A DNA stretch of 64,000 bases from Punica granatum (GCF_007655135.1 NC_045133.1:28307845-28371844); one strand, 5' to 3'. Counted from the first letter of the stretch, positions 1 through 13,145 are shown. The notes: generated by a model not told the origin, from the sequence alone. Translations and numbers: made by a program.

Positions 1-180
1 CGATAACTTTTGGTGCAAATTGGACCTTTGCAAGCTCTACAATATGACAATAGATAGGCAATTAACAAATATGATATAAACAAGTCCAATATAATTAAAC
101 CAAGTTATAAATCCAAAATGTACTTGTAAGTTTTCAATTCTAAGTCCTCCACAACCTCTCGCTTCCTTACTCAAATCCAA

Positions 181-900
181 TTCTGAAGGCAAATAAGTCC
201 TTCCACCATCGAAGGAGTCAATGAACTCCGAAACTCATCGAGAATCCAACCTCCAGTACTGAAAGTTGATTAGGATGGCACAGTGGAAACAGGGATTGCA
301 AGTATTTCCCGTGCCATCTAAGACAAAATAGGATATCTCCTACTATTAATCCTCAACCATTTGAGAACATCTTCATCTTCAGGTTCAAGCTTCTCAACTC
401 AATATTTTTCTAGCTCTGTCTTGCACTAGACCCCAATTATTTGCTTCTTCTGCTTATATCTTTCACTCGTTTTGGTTCTTCCTGAAGAGCCACTCACAGT
501 ATGTGGTCGTGCTGGCAGACCACACATGCTAAAAGCCTGAGAAGAGCTCACAGTTGCAACCCCAGCATTGGTCTTCTGTAATTCCCTCTCGCTATATTTT
601 TTGAAGAGTTCATAAAACTTATTCTTAATCTTGCTCGCAATAGCTGAAGCCCTCTCTTCCCCAAACATCTCTTAAAGTGCGAACTCTGCAAAACCATACT
701 TATATCGAGGATCAAGGATAATGGCAAAAAACAACCTGAAATTCAATTCATTTTCATCTCCCCAATACTTATCCCATTTCTCCTTCATCTTCATAGCCAT
801 ACCAGTGTCATTTGATCTAGTATTATCAAACGCGATAGTCATGACTTTACCAATTTTCCAATCATCCAAACACTTCTAAATAGCCTTCACAAATCTCAAC
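181..900 (-). pseudogene. Decayed, internally deleted hAT transposase
   Basis: Read on the minus strand, 869 down to 672 encodes hAT transposase fragments: a 'DNTRSND'-like catalytic-core stretch joined directly to 'KMKEKWDKYWG' and 'LDPRYKYGF' motifs. In intact hAT proteins these lie a few hundred residues apart, so an internal deletion is inferred. The frame resumes at 668 with 'MFGEERASAIASKIKNKFYE'. Further downstream (about 360-190) lies a dimerisation-domain remnant resembling YPILS-MAREILAIPVSTV-STFSTGGWILD, interrupted by in-frame stops. No BED finger and no terminal inverted repeats were recognised. It is a dead element, unlike the intact BED/hAT gene at 38.6 kb. Bases 1-180 and 900-1211 show no other recognisable content. 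Confidence 0.75.
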
Positions 901-1216
901 TCTTTGGCTACTAATTGGATCATCTGCCATCTCAGGATGTGACAATCTGCAACGCAAACAATCAAAGAAACAGCAATTTTTGAGCAACTCAAGCATCAGC
1001 AAATTTTCAGCAAATCAAAGTTCGAGTTCTTCTCACGCATCAGTAAACCGAATAATTTCAACACAACTTCAGGTTAGGACTTCAGATTCAATACCAAGCA
1101 ACTCAAAGAAATCATCTTCCTCCCTTAAATAGCAAGCATCAATACTAATTTGCAACACCAGTTTCAGGTTCAGCAACTCAAACGACAAACGATTTCACTT
1201 GGGCCTTAGCAATTAG

Positions 1217-1806
1217 TGTTGGGAAATAATGGCATTGGTGAATGAGAAATTGTTTTTCATTAATGAAATAAATGTATTGAATGGTGGTTTGTGGAATTGA
1301 AAGGACACCATCAATTGTTATCAATTGAACGGGTGCAAGGAATTGAAAGGACACCATCAATTGTTATGAATTGAAATGGTGTAAGGAATTGAAAGAACAC
1401 CATCAATTCTATAAATATCATGTATTCGTTGATCGATAAGAGACAAGAATTGAAAAACTCCCCTCATTTCTTAGAAAGGAAGAGACTTGCATAGTTCACT
1501 GAGAGTGTTCAACTTCACTTTCTGGTTCTCTGGGGTGCGAATAGCTCGTGCTGCTAGCTGCACTCGAAGCCATTTTATCCTGGGAAACAGACTCTCACGT
1601 GACCTCGAGCACGCCCTGAGGGGACGAATCTATTTTAAGGGGTTTGTGTGAAACACAAGACTCGAATTTTTCGTGTCTTCTGATCTTCCGGTTTCGTTTT
1701 TATAGCGGTTTGAATTTTCAAATTCTTATACTAGTGAAATTCATTTAATTTTATAGCATTCTATTTATCGAACGTGCTATTTGAATTTGTTAATTTATTT
1801 CTTACA
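1217..1806 (+). mobile_element. Solo LTR (590 bp) with ATTAG target duplication
   Basis: The segment begins TGTTGGGAAATAATGG and ends TTACA (TG...CA). It is bounded on both sides by the identical 5-bp word ATTAG (1212-1216 and 1807-1811), the expected target-site duplication of an LTR retrotransposon. No primer-binding site follows the right end and no coding domain lies nearby, so it reads as a solo LTR left by recombination between two LTRs. It contains three 46-bp tandem units near its left end. TGTTGGG is a common start for copia-type plant LTRs, but the superfamily is not proven. Confidence 0.7.
1293..1412 (+). repeat. 46-bp tandem repeat, about 2.6 copies, inside the solo LTR
   Basis: Units start at 1293, 1339 and 1385, an exact 46-bp spacing. 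Each begins GGAATTGAAAGGACACCATC (third copy GAACACC). The repeat falls in the left (U3-like) part of the solo LTR, where tandem enhancer-like repeats are common in plant LTRs. Confidence 0.8.
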
Positions 1807-1811
1807 ATTAG

Positions 1812-2307
1812 CAACAAATAGCAAATAGCAATTGGTGAAGTGAACTGGGAAGAGCTCGAGGAGGAACTGGAGGGCCGAACCTGACCTGGTGAATGACAGT
1901 GAAGAGCTCGATGAGGGATTGCAGGCCCGAGCACGGAGAGAGCTCGACTGAGGAGGGCCATAAGATGGAGTAGGAGCAGGGACGAAGCCGGAGGCAGGCG
2001 AGGACATTCACGCATGCATGCATGTGTCAATAGAGAATAGTTATTTTCTTTGACTTTTCTTCGCGTGTCCTTTTTCCAGCTTTTATACTTTTCGTTAAGT
2101 TGAACCACACGGGGATGACAAGTCAAGTCTTCCTCTCCTCCTTATTAGTTAGATAGATACACCATTTCTATTTTCTCTTCTCTTCTCTTCTCTTATGATA
2201 GATAGGCAGGAAGCATACGTTCATTTCCATGTAAATTAACAGCCCCTCTGCGTCTCCCCGATCGTTAAATTCTCAGAAAGTGGTTTGGCTCCCTGTCGCT
2301 GGTAACA
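1812..2307 (+). other. Upstream region of receptor-kinase copy 1
   Basis: This stretch between the solo LTR and the first receptor-kinase ATG has no convincing ORF. At 1848-1960 it carries three degenerate repeats built around GAGAGCTCGA/GAAGAGCTCGA. A pyrimidine-rich tract (about 2165-2195) precedes the gene and probably belongs to the promoter or 5'UTR. Confidence 0.4.
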
Positions 2308-2860
2308 ATGTCTTGCTATCGACTGAAGTTGTTAATTGCTTCCACTCTCATGATCTGCCTCGCTGCCTTTGCAGTCGAAGCTGCTCAACTTCCCGATGAT
2401 GAAGGTGATCCGATCACTAACACCTTCACACTTCAGTATTTCATTAATTCCTTTCAATCTCGAAATTTGTAGTTTTGTCACTCTTCAGTATTTTACGTAC
2501 ATTAATTCATTAATATCTCAAAATTTACAGTTTTAACTCTGGATGGGTGTTTGTAAATCTTTGATTATATGAGTGAAGTACTGACACTTATCCCCAAAAA
2601 AAAAAAATCTCGAAATTTAAGTTCCAATGGTCAGTTGCATATATATGACAGTTTTGCAAATTCTTTTGGTTTCATTAATTATACAGTGCAAGCATTGAAG
2701 GACATTGCTTCAGCACTGAAAAAAACGAGCTGGGATTTGTACGTGGATCAATGCAACGAGATGGGCAATGGGACGGTGTCCACCAATGACAATGTTACCT
2801 GTGATTGCACTTACGAAAATAACTCCGTTTGCCACATCACCAGCATGTAAGTATGCTCCT

Positions 2861-2892
<32 letters not shown>

Positions 2893-5800
2893 CTGTGTGT
2901 GTATCCCTTGTCCTCGAGCTTTATATGTGTTTAGTTTTTTAGTTGAGTTGAGTTTTGATTTTAATTTATTTATAATGATTATATTGTTGAATTACTAGAA
3001 AAAGTGTGAAAAAATAATGAATAATTGAAAGAAATTAAAAATTTTTAAAAATGAAAAAAGTAATAATTGTATTATTGAATTAAAAATAAGTGGAGTTGAG
3101 TTGAGTAGAATTGAAAAATTTTTAAAAACCAAACACACCCTAAGGCTTTCTAACAGGATATTGAATCACCGTAACACATTTAGTACTTTCGATTTAAGTA
3201 TTTAGTGTTTAAGTTCAAATTTTTAATACTTATAATAATTATTACTTTTACTTTTAATTTAAGTATTTTCTATTACTGTTGAAACATTTAATATTTTATA
3301 TAATTTATCTAGCAAAAATACTAAATATTTATACTAAAATATTAAATATTTAAACTAAAATATCAAGCGTACTCTCCTAACGCAATGTCATGTTGAAATT
3401 TCCTTAAGTTATTTTCCATAAAGTGGAATACACAACTTGACCACGACCTCTGGCGGCTGGCGCCAATGTCAAATTGTCATCACTCTCCTTAATTTAAATG
3501 TCGAATCGAAAGCGACCACATGGCAGCCTGGGCCCACAATGCTGGCCTCACCTAGTATACATGCAATAATGGGATGGTTACGTAGGATAAATCCGTAAAA
3601 GTCATATCCCCAGCCCGCCCGAGAAAATTTGCCGGATCGCTCCACAGCACAGGCCCAGTTCATAGATTTTGGGCTAGCCTATGTGATCCAATTGGACGGC
3701 CCATTGGGCCATGGTCCCGAGGTCCTCATTGGTTTCATAAGACATTGGTCAACGGCTAAGAGGACTTTGTTCGTTGTTTGTTAACAGATCTTGGAAGAGA
3801 CAGTCGCTCCAGGGAACACTCCCGCCAGATTTTGTGAGGCTCCGTTACCTCCAAAACCTGTAAGTTTTCCTCAGCCATTGCTGACATTCATTCAAGCTTT
3901 GTCTTTGATATTCTATCTTTCTCCAATGTACCATTCACATACTTCTCTTTGATTTTTTTTTTCTTTCTTTCTGCTGTGCAGAGACCTCACCCTGAACTAT
4001 CTCGACGGTACAATTCCTAGTCAATGGGGCTCCATGGCGAATATACGATACATGTATTCTCCATATCCACAACAACTCCCCCCCCCCCCTCCAAAAATAA
4101 TAATAATCTCTCAATCTCTAATGTGTTCCGTGCAGTTCCTTACTTGGGAACAGATTGAATGGTTCGATCCCCAAAGAGATCGGGAACATATCCACCCTGG
4201 AGAGCTTGTGAGTGTTCACTCCCTCGATCGTTTTCCGTTTTCCATCTCTACTTGCGAAAGAATCTGATTTATTTGCGGGGTGCAGTGTTGTGGAGTTCAA
4301 TCAGCTCTCTGGAGAGCTTCCAGAGGAACTTGGAAACTTGTCCAGACTACAGAGGCTGTGAGCTCCTTCATCAAACTTCTAAGCGTTGGAGCTGTATTTT
4401 TACGATGTAACGTTAAAGGCAACACTCTGACCGTTGAAATTCGTGTTCTTTCTTTCACGTACATATTCAGGTTTTTGACATCGAATTACTTCACCGGAGA
4501 GCTGCCCCCGACTTTTGCAAAGTTGACGAACCTAACAGATGTGTCAGTCTCCATTTCTTTCAGGGATTACGTGATCTAAAATATTCCTCCTTGCTGCAGT
4601 TCACCCACGTGCACCAACGTATTTGCGTCTACATTCTTTGCATGATACACGTAAAATTTATTGCAGATGGCTCGGCGATAACCAATTCTCAGGAGCAATA
4701 CCTGAATTTATTCAGTATTGGACGAACGTCGACACATTGTGAGAGCTTTTTTACCCACCCAGAATCCTCTTTCCATTGAACGAATGAAAAGTGACTAGAA
4801 AAAGATAAAAAGTTCATTCCGCTAATTTCAATTTCCTTTTCTGTTTGACAGAGTGTTTGCGGCAAGTGGCTTTCAGGGGCCGATTCCTTCTGGTATTGGA
4901 GCTTTAAGAAACTTAACCGACTTGTCAGTGTCGCCTCTTAACCCATGTTTTCTGTCACTTCAAGTCGATGCTTCACACAGTGTTTGTAACCTCAATGGAT
5001 TTTGATGAGCAGGCGAATCACTGACCTGAACGGAACCGAGTCAACTTTTTCCTCAGCTCAGCAGCAACAACATGGAGACACTGTGAGATCATCATCCTCT
5101 CTGCAGCTTTAATTAAAATAATCACGTTTACTTTCTCGCTTTTATTTTTCAAATTGCTGCATCACATAGGGTTCTGAGGAACTGCAATCTGGTCGGGGGT
5201 CTACCTGATTATCTGGAAAATATGACAAATTTAGATACCTTGTAAGTATGCAGGTTATCTCTTCTCTGTTCCCACTTAGCAGATGAAATATATATATTAT
5301 ATTACTAATGGCTTCCTGTGATCATTAACTATTGGATTTGGTACAGAGATGTCAGCTTCAACAAACTCAGCGGTAAAATCCCAACCAATCCTACCGGTTT
5401 AAGTAATGTGAAGTATCTGTGAGTAATTTGATGCTTCGAAGCAAATTTTGTTTGGTCTTTTGGCATCTGAAAAAAGCAGGCACTGAAGTTTTGCATCGAT
5501 ACGTCTAAGCTGATAGCTAGATAATCTTACCTTCAGTCCAACTGAAAATGCCTCGCTTAAAGCTTCATATCAACTTGGCAGTTACCTGTGTAATAGTTGT
5601 CGATGATATTTTATCTTGTTCAGATATCTAACTGGGAACCAACTTACGGGCCCAGTACATGATTGGATTTTGAATACTGGGACAGGCAAAAAAAGGTAAG
5701 CTTCTCTGTCAAGTGCTCTATGTTGTGTAGTTCTTCTGTTAGAAATAATCCTCCTGGAACTTTCTGGTGTATTTGTTGCCACGACTAACTGAAAATTTGA

Positions 5801-8800
5801 CGGTTTGAAGTCCGATTGTTGCATCAATGAACGTATAAAACAAGTGAATTTCGTGATAGTGGGTAACGTGAAAGCAAATGACCTTATTCTCATGTACTAG
5901 AAGTCAAAAGATCGGGGATGGAAAAAGCTCAGGGCATATTATTGATGTCAACTATAACCACTTCTTGGTTCATATTACAACAGATTCATTTTAGTTGCGA
6001 CGTTATAAATGATCACTATGTTGTAACCTACGTTAAACTTTTAGTGTTTATTGTGTGATTTACGATACGCGACTGATTGTCTGTGGATTCATGCTACAGG
6101 GATCTTTCATACAATGACTTCACAAATGAAGACGCTCAATGTCAAAACTCAAACAAGAATGTGTATGTATTACTTTCATCGAACTCAAGCACAAGTTTCT
6201 ATTGTACAGGCAAATTTTACGATGATTTATCAATAGACATGGAATTGCCATTCATTTAAGTGCCTTCTATACAGGAACTTATTTGCAAGCTCAACCGAGG
6301 TCAATAGCTCGTAAGTATTGGTTTTACTGTTTCCTAAAGATGTCGCACTTTCCAATAACTTCAATTCCGATAGATTGCATATTGTGTTTGGATGCGACAG
6401 ATATCAATCAGTCTTACATGGAATATTTAATCGTTCTTGCAGGGAAAGCGTATTGTGTTTGAGTACATTTAATTGCAGCGCCACGAGTTAGTTTCACTTC
6501 TGGCTTCTAATTAATGCAATTTTCTTTTTAATTGACACTGTGTATGAAAAGTTCTAGCTTAATTTTCTTCTTCAAAGCTTGCTGATCTTTTGTTTCGTGC
6601 AATCTCTAGGCCAGCACAGTCTCAGCATAAACTGTGGTGGAAAGGAAGACACTATTGGGTCCACCCACTACGATTCTGATACAATGGAAGCAAAAGCCGC
6701 TTATTACTACAGGGGTGATGGATATTACTGGGCCTATAGTAGCACTGGTCACTTCATGGATAACGGAGAAACTGCAGAAATTTATTTAATATCAAATACA
6801 TCCACACTACCCGCTGAAACTCCTCGACTTTACTTGACGGCACGGGGTTCTCCAATCTCTCTAACTTATTACGGTTTCTGTCTGGTGAATGGAACCTACA
6901 TTGTAAACCTTCATTTTGCTGAAATCGTGTTCACCGCTGGCCAGAATTATAGCAGCCTCGGAAGGCGTTACTTTGACGTTTACATACAGGTAAATTCGAC
7001 ACACCACGTCCAATGAAGTTCCTGAGAGTTCATTAAGCCATTTATCTGGACATGTGAACATGGAAATCGTTGGCTTACTTCCCTCGTCAACTTGGGAATT
7101 TTCCGCTTAGTACGAAAAGAAATTCAGTTGATTGCATATTTCAGGGGAAATTGGAGCTGAAGGATTTTAATATTGAAGACGCGGCAGGTGGAGTTGGAAA
7201 GCCAATAGTAATAAATTTCACCACCACAGTAACTGGCAGCACTCTTGAGATACGCTTCCAGTGGGCCGGGAGAGGAACTACAGCAATTCCCTACAAAGGA
7301 GTCTATGGTCCTCTGATATCTGCTATTACTGCTGAGATCACGGGTAGTAGCGTGTTGAATCAAGGTGAAGTGAACACAATATGGAGATATCGTGTTTTTA
7401 TCTGGGTGATAAGTGCAGAGCTCTAAAAAGTATGACCGTTAGGAACAGGGCATAACATAGCATTTTAACTTAACCCTATCAGCGTTTTATATATCTGCAC
7501 CTCTATACTTTATATGCAGGTCGAGGAAGTGGAAGTAAATTATCAGCTGGTGAAATTTTCGGAATTGTGGTTGGAGTATCAGCTGTTTTTATCCTGGCGC
7601 TGTTTATTCTTTGGTGGAAAGGATGTCTTGGACAAAAAAATACATTGGCAAGAGGTACTTACTTACTTCACTTGTGCACCTTATCTTAGATAAAGTAATT
7701 ATAGTCTGCTGCCCCGACAGATCGCTACTAAATGAGTCTATTATCTTTGTGGAAATGTATTCCTTTGACCGTAAGAACTGAGATAACAAGCAGGCTGCAC
7801 GGATTCCTTACCTAGGAACAGCATAGAAATGAAAAGGACATACTGTCAGCAAAATATATGTAGCATGTGTAACTTCTCTCATTCAGGCATCTCCATCATT
7901 TTTTGCCTATTTATGCTTCTGACGACAGTTTTTCATTCCAGATTTTGAGGGTCTACAGCTGCAGACTGGTTCGTTTACCTTGAGACAAATTAAATTAAAG
8001 CTTCGACAGACAATTTCAGTGAAGCCAATAAGATTGGAGAAGGCGGTTTTGGTCCAGTGCATAAGGTGTTGCTGAATGGCACCAGCTATTCTTGAGCCTG
8101 CGACGCAGCTCTTCTTTTTCTTTCATTTAAATTGCAGTTTAGGTCATATAACAGATTCCATGCCAATTTAATTGCAGGGAGTTTTGCCGGATGGCAGAGT
8201 AATCGCTGTGAAACAATTGTCTAACAAGTCAAAGCAAGGAAACCGTGAATTCCTGAATGAGATTGGAATGATTTCTGCCCTTCAACACCCTCATCTGGTG
8301 AAGTTGTATGGGTGCTGTATCGAAGGGAATCAATTGCTACTGGTGTATGAATACATGGAAAATAACAGTCTTGCCCGAGCTCTGTTCGGTAACTTCTACT
8401 CCACGAGAAGCTCGTCTGCGCTTTCCCTGTACAATGGACAACTAATTCTTATCTGGTCCTTAAATTAGGCCCAGAGGAACATCAGTTGAAGTTGGACTGG
8501 AGGACGAGGCACCTACTATGTGTGGGCATCGCAAGAGGACTGGCATTTCTCCACGAAGAGTCACGGTTGAAGGTTGTGCACAGAGACATCAAAGCGACCA
8601 ACGTACTGCTCGACAAGAATCTCAACCCTAAAATTTCAGATTTCGGTCTGGCGAAACTCGATGAGGAGGAGGACACTCACATTAGCACCAGATTTGCAGG
8701 AACATAGTGAGTCGATTTCTTCTATGTTATGCTGAACTTTGGTTGGAAGATTTGTTATCACTCTTTTTATCTATTTAGCTGTAATGACAATAATAAGGGT

Positions 8801-9683
8801 ACATTACGCTCTTGAATATGCAGCGGATACATGGCACCAGAATATGCAATGCATGGTTATCTAACTGAGAAAGCGGACGTCTACAGTTTCGGGATCGTTG
8901 CGCTGGAAATTGTCAGTGGTCGAAGCAACACAATTAATAAGCTCAAAGGGGAATGCCTCTATCTCCTTAGTTGGGTAATGGAATATTCCTTTCATACATT
9001 TCTCTTTAAAGTGTTATTTGCCTCTATATTCAAAGGAAAATTGACATTATATATGAAAGTGATTGCTGTAATTAGCAAAGTATCCCAGAAAGACTGCTCT
9101 AGTGATTTCCTTTAAAGCATCAGATTATGTAGAAATGAAGAACCTAGCGGTATCCATGATTTTAATGCTAATATACCCTCAGAGGACATTGTTTTGATCC
9201 GATGTAGCTCTTCACATTTTTCTTGTAATGTGCATTGGATCTTGAGTCGGCATATCCCGCATCTTGATTGGTGTTATGCCCTTTACGTTCTAGGCACAAG
9301 CCCTGAAAGAGAGAGGGACTTTGACGGACCTGATTGATCCAAGACTGGGTCCGGATTTCAACAAGAACGAGGTGGTGATGATGATCGATGTTGCTTTACT
9401 TTGCACTAACGCGTCTCCATCAGTTAGACCCCCCATGTCTTCGGTAGTGAGAATGCTCGAAGGCGATGAAGCTGTCCCAGTAGTTGTCCCAGATAGTTCT
9501 GCGAGCAATGACGATGCGAAACTCGAAGCCATGAGGAGGCATTTTATGGGACACGGAGAGCGAGAGGAGGAGAGAAATATTGAGAGCTTTGCGAGCGACG
9601 TGCCATTGACTGCCTCTTCTTCATCCTCTAAAGATCTTTATCCAGTAACTTGGGGTTCTGATTATTGGCAGAAACGGATTTGA
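2308..9683 (+). pseudogene. LRR-malectin receptor kinase, copy 1, two frameshifts
   Basis: Exons: 2308-2404, 2687-2846, 3788-3859, 3982-4053, 4136-4207, 4286-4357, 4471-4542, 4667-4738, 4852-4923, 5013-5082, 5170-5241, 5347-5418, 5624-5695, 6100-6162, 6275-6310, 6443-6486, 6610-6989, 7145-7364, 7520-7654, 7942-8065, 8178-8388, 8469-8706, 8824-8974, 9294-9683. The order is signal peptide, Cys-paired N-cap, 24-residue LRRs one per 72-bp exon, malectin domain (exons 17-18), TM (exon 19) and RD kinase with IAVK, HRD and DFG motifs. The family is LRR-RLK group VIII-2, a plasma-membrane Ser/Thr receptor kinase. Exon 10 is 70 bp, not 69: a fifth T at 5046-5050 shifts the frame and gives a TGA at 5206-5208. 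Exon 20 carries a duplicated ATTAA (7989-7998), a second shift. All splice sites are canonical and the kinase motifs intact, so decay is recent or there are sequence errors. A truncated secreted LRR product of about 289 aa is possible. Confidence 0.8.
2918..3145. mobile_element. AT-rich MITE-like insertion in intron 2 of copy 1
   Basis: The AT-rich block starts near a GTGTTTAGTTTTTTAGTTGAG end and finishes AAAAACCAAACACACCCTA. The two ends are imperfect inverted repeats of a TAGGGTGTGTTTGGTTTTT-type terminus, common in small non-autonomous DNA transposons. Internal sequence resembles the insertion at 62204-62500 (shared ATAAGTGGAGT and GAAAAAGTG words), so both look like one family. The exact ends and target duplication are unclear. 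The left edge abuts a (TA)n/(GT)n tract at about 2869-2900. Confidence 0.45.
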
Positions 9684-10824
9684 ATCCCGCAGTATCTCTT
9701 TCGGACTAGTTTCCCGTTTTAAGTCTTTTTTTTTTTTTTTGTCGTGTATAAAAGAAGTGATAATGGATGATGATTCTTTGTAAAGACTGCAAGACATCTG
9801 TAGCCAAGATGAAAAAATTTCTTGAAAATGTGTGTTTTCACTTAGTGACAAATATTATATGTTACAAGATATATTGAGCTATGCGATGCGATCAATCTGT
9901 CCTGATGCGGATAATCCTGAGGCGGAGACAATCCTGACGTTTTGTTGCAGTGAAGGCCGACTCCGGCACAGCACGAACCTGTAAAGCCCAAAAGCCCTCG
10001 GTTGCCATAATCGCACGAAAAAGAGAACCTACCGGAGAAGAGGTTTCCAACCGGAGTTTGGAAGAACAGTGAACGTCGGCTAGGAAATGAATAGAGTGAA
10101 CAGGAAACGATTCGAGATGGTATAGAAAAATCAGCAGGAACAGTTGCTTGACTCGTGTCATGTAGATAATTTAGTAGATGTCTTCCGACTGTGTGTAGTC
10201 TAGTCTAGTCCACATTAATTGCTAGATAGAGTGTGGCTTTTGAAAACCAACAGCTAATAACAATAGATAAATCTATATATATAATCAATTATATTGATCA
10301 ACTTGCTCTCCCCTCTTTTGTCTTTGTAATTAATGTCAATTCACTACCAATTGAATGAGACCCTGCACCATGTGGAATTATATCCCTATGATTGTCTTTT
10401 ACTGCATTGACGAGACGAACAATGATTTATTCCGAAAGCTCCATATCCAACCACGTGTCTGATAGTTTACTCCGCAGTAATAAGTTGTGTCACGATTGAA
10501 ACCAATCTTTATCTCACTTTTTATTTATTTCTTTATTTTTTTTTTGGTAAAGAAAAGAGAAAGAAATGGACTGATGATATTTTTTTCTCCACTTGCAAAT
10601 AATAGTTGCCGTAACATAAAAGGGCAGGGCAGGGCAGGGCAGGGCCCATGTCATTTGATTTTGTGCAGAAGCCTACCGCCTACCGCATTCATACTCTTCA
10701 ATCATTGACAGTAAGTACTCTTCCTCTTTCCTTCCCCTCTCGTCTTTCCAATATTTGTTTTTCCCTTTCAAGTCCAAACTGAAGCTCTCTCCCTCTCTTT
10801 CCTCCAGCTGATCAGCTGCTGAGA
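9684..10824 (+). other. Spacer between the tandem receptor kinases
   Basis: This holds the probable 3'UTR of copy 1 (to about 9870) and the promoter/5'UTR of copy 2. Visible items are a poly-T run at 9727-9740, a (GGGCA)n pentamer tract at 10621-10645 and a pyrimidine-rich stretch at 10710-10805 just before the ATG. No coding sequence was recognised. Confidence 0.5.
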
Positions 10825-11240
10825 ATGTCTTGTTTTCGAGTTCGGTTAATCCCTCCGTCGACTCTCCTCCTCCTCCTCCTCCTCCTCTGCCTCGTGGCCT
10901 TTGCTGTCACTGGAGCCGCTCAACAGCTGCCGGACGATGAAGGTCTCCTCTCCTCGGTCGAAGTTGTTATTCAAATATATAATAATAACGAATTATCAAT
11001 TTAAGGCAATGACCTCTCTCAAGTTCTGGGTCCTTTCTCTTTTTCCTATTTCGGGGTAAATACTCAGAGCAAGCACTGAGGGTTATAGCTAAGGTGCTGA
11101 ACAAGATGAGCTGGGATTTTACTGTGAATCCGTGCAGCAACGAACCCCCTTGGGTCACTTCCGACGATGACAGCGTGGAATGCGACTGCTTCATGTCGAA
11201 CGGCACTGTCTGCCACGTCACTAGCATGTACGTATCGCAT

Positions 11241-11276
<36 letters not shown>

Positions 11277-13109
11277 ATATATATATATATATATATATCT
11301 CCAGCTTAATGCTAGAAGTAGATCGATGCTACTTATTCCCCCTGAGTTTTAAAACTAGTGTGATTTCAGTTTGGTATGACAGTCTTTGTAATAGTTTCAT
11401 TGCAGTCTCTCACCGAACACCGTTCGGCCTACAAAACAAGGCTATTAGTCTGTTACGGCGTAGTGGAATATCCTTGCAATAATGATGCATTGGTTAAGGG
11501 CCCCCGTCAAAATGGAATGAATAATTGGAATGGATAGGCATTCCATTCCAAGTGGGCATTTTCTAGAATTTTTTTTTTTAATTCCACACGCTTTCTGATG
11601 TCACCTTTAGAAATACATTTTTATAAGCTCGCTTTCATTCTACTGACCTTACCAAGGAAGGGAAAGTTCATACATAATATGCATTTTTATGCCATTTTGA
11701 AGTACCGATTGGTCATTTATTGGTATATCCAAAGACAAAGAAATGAAAACTACATGCCGTTGAAAATGTCATGTTGAAAGAATCGAGCAACCTAACTCCT
11801 TCATCAACTCCTTTTCTCGTTCGACAAGTCAAAGCATCATTTAATGCCAATGGCATTAGCATATCTTGATTATTAATTAGCCGAGGGTGTTGGTCCATCA
11901 ATTCACACGTTTTATGACCATATTTTGGTGGTAAGATTCTTATATATACTCGCTAGCTAGGGGCGGGAGGCGGCGACTTTTGATCCTTTGTGTCGTGGGG
12001 CCAACCACCCCCCTAACCCAAAACCCCAAAAAAAAAAAAAAAGGAAGAGAATTATTTGTACGTAGTGTCGAGTTCAACACCTCCTCGTTGCCGTTCGTTT
12101 CACTTCAACACCGCATTGAGCCGAAGCCCATTGGCCTGGAAGCCCAGTACCTCACGAAAATTATATAATTTAACGTTTTTGTAATTTCTTTTTGTTTTTT
12201 TAAATATATATGTAATGAAAATATTTGTACGTGTATCTTCTTCAAGTTCTCTGAAGAGTCAGTCGCTCCAGGGGACTCTCCCGCCAGATTTTGTAAAGCT
12301 GCCTTACATCCAAAACATGTAAATCCCCATTCCCATCCCATGCATTAATTTCACTCTCTAGTTTACGACATCGACATCGATGACTACTAATCAAGCTGTT
12401 AACTCATCGAACTTCGATCTCTCTCTCCTTTTCTCGTGTCATTTCTTTTTCGCAGAGACCTCAGTCGGAACTACCTTAGCGGCTCTCTCCCTCCCCAATG
12501 GGGCGCCTTGCAGAATATCGTCAATATGTATGCAGTGTTTTAAGTCTTCTCTTCGCTTGCCCCTCTCCCTCCCTTCTCTTTCTTTCCGGGGGATTGGATT
12601 TAGATGTGTATATATGTTTGTGTGCTTGCTGTGTGCAGTTCGTTACTAGGAAACAGATTGACTGGTCCTATCCCGAAAGAGTTCGGAAACATGTCGACGC
12701 TCTTGAGTTTGTGAGTGATGTCTCTTTTAACTCATTTTTATTTTCTGTTTAATTATACTCATAGAAGAATCTGCTTCGAGACCTTTTCTTTTTGGCTCAG
12801 GGTCGTGGAGATGAATCATCTCTCAGGAGAGCTTCCTCAAGAACTTGGCAAACTGCGCCAGATTCAAAGACTGTGAGCTCCTCTTGCCGGAATTTCTGCA
12901 TCCACTTCTCGATTGAATTTCATCCGTTAGGACTTGGCATATTGTCGTGGTGATGCTTTGACACTTGAAATATGCGATCTTTGTTGGTTTGTAGGCTTCT
13001 AACCTCGAACAACTTCACCGGAGAGCTGCCTTTCACATTTGCAAACTTGTCGACGCTACAAGACGTGTGAGATTCCAGTGCTCAATTTTACACAAACAAA
13101 ACTTCTTGC

Positions 13110-13145
<36 letters not shown>

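Noticed and set aside
1293..1412. 46-bp repeats considered as a CRISPR-like array
   Set aside because: Directly abutting tandem units without spacers, inside a plant LTR, in a eukaryotic genome.
5013..5082. Rescue of copy 1 exon 10 by an alternative acceptor
   Set aside because: The only nearby alternative AG adds three bases (CAG), which does not correct the frame.
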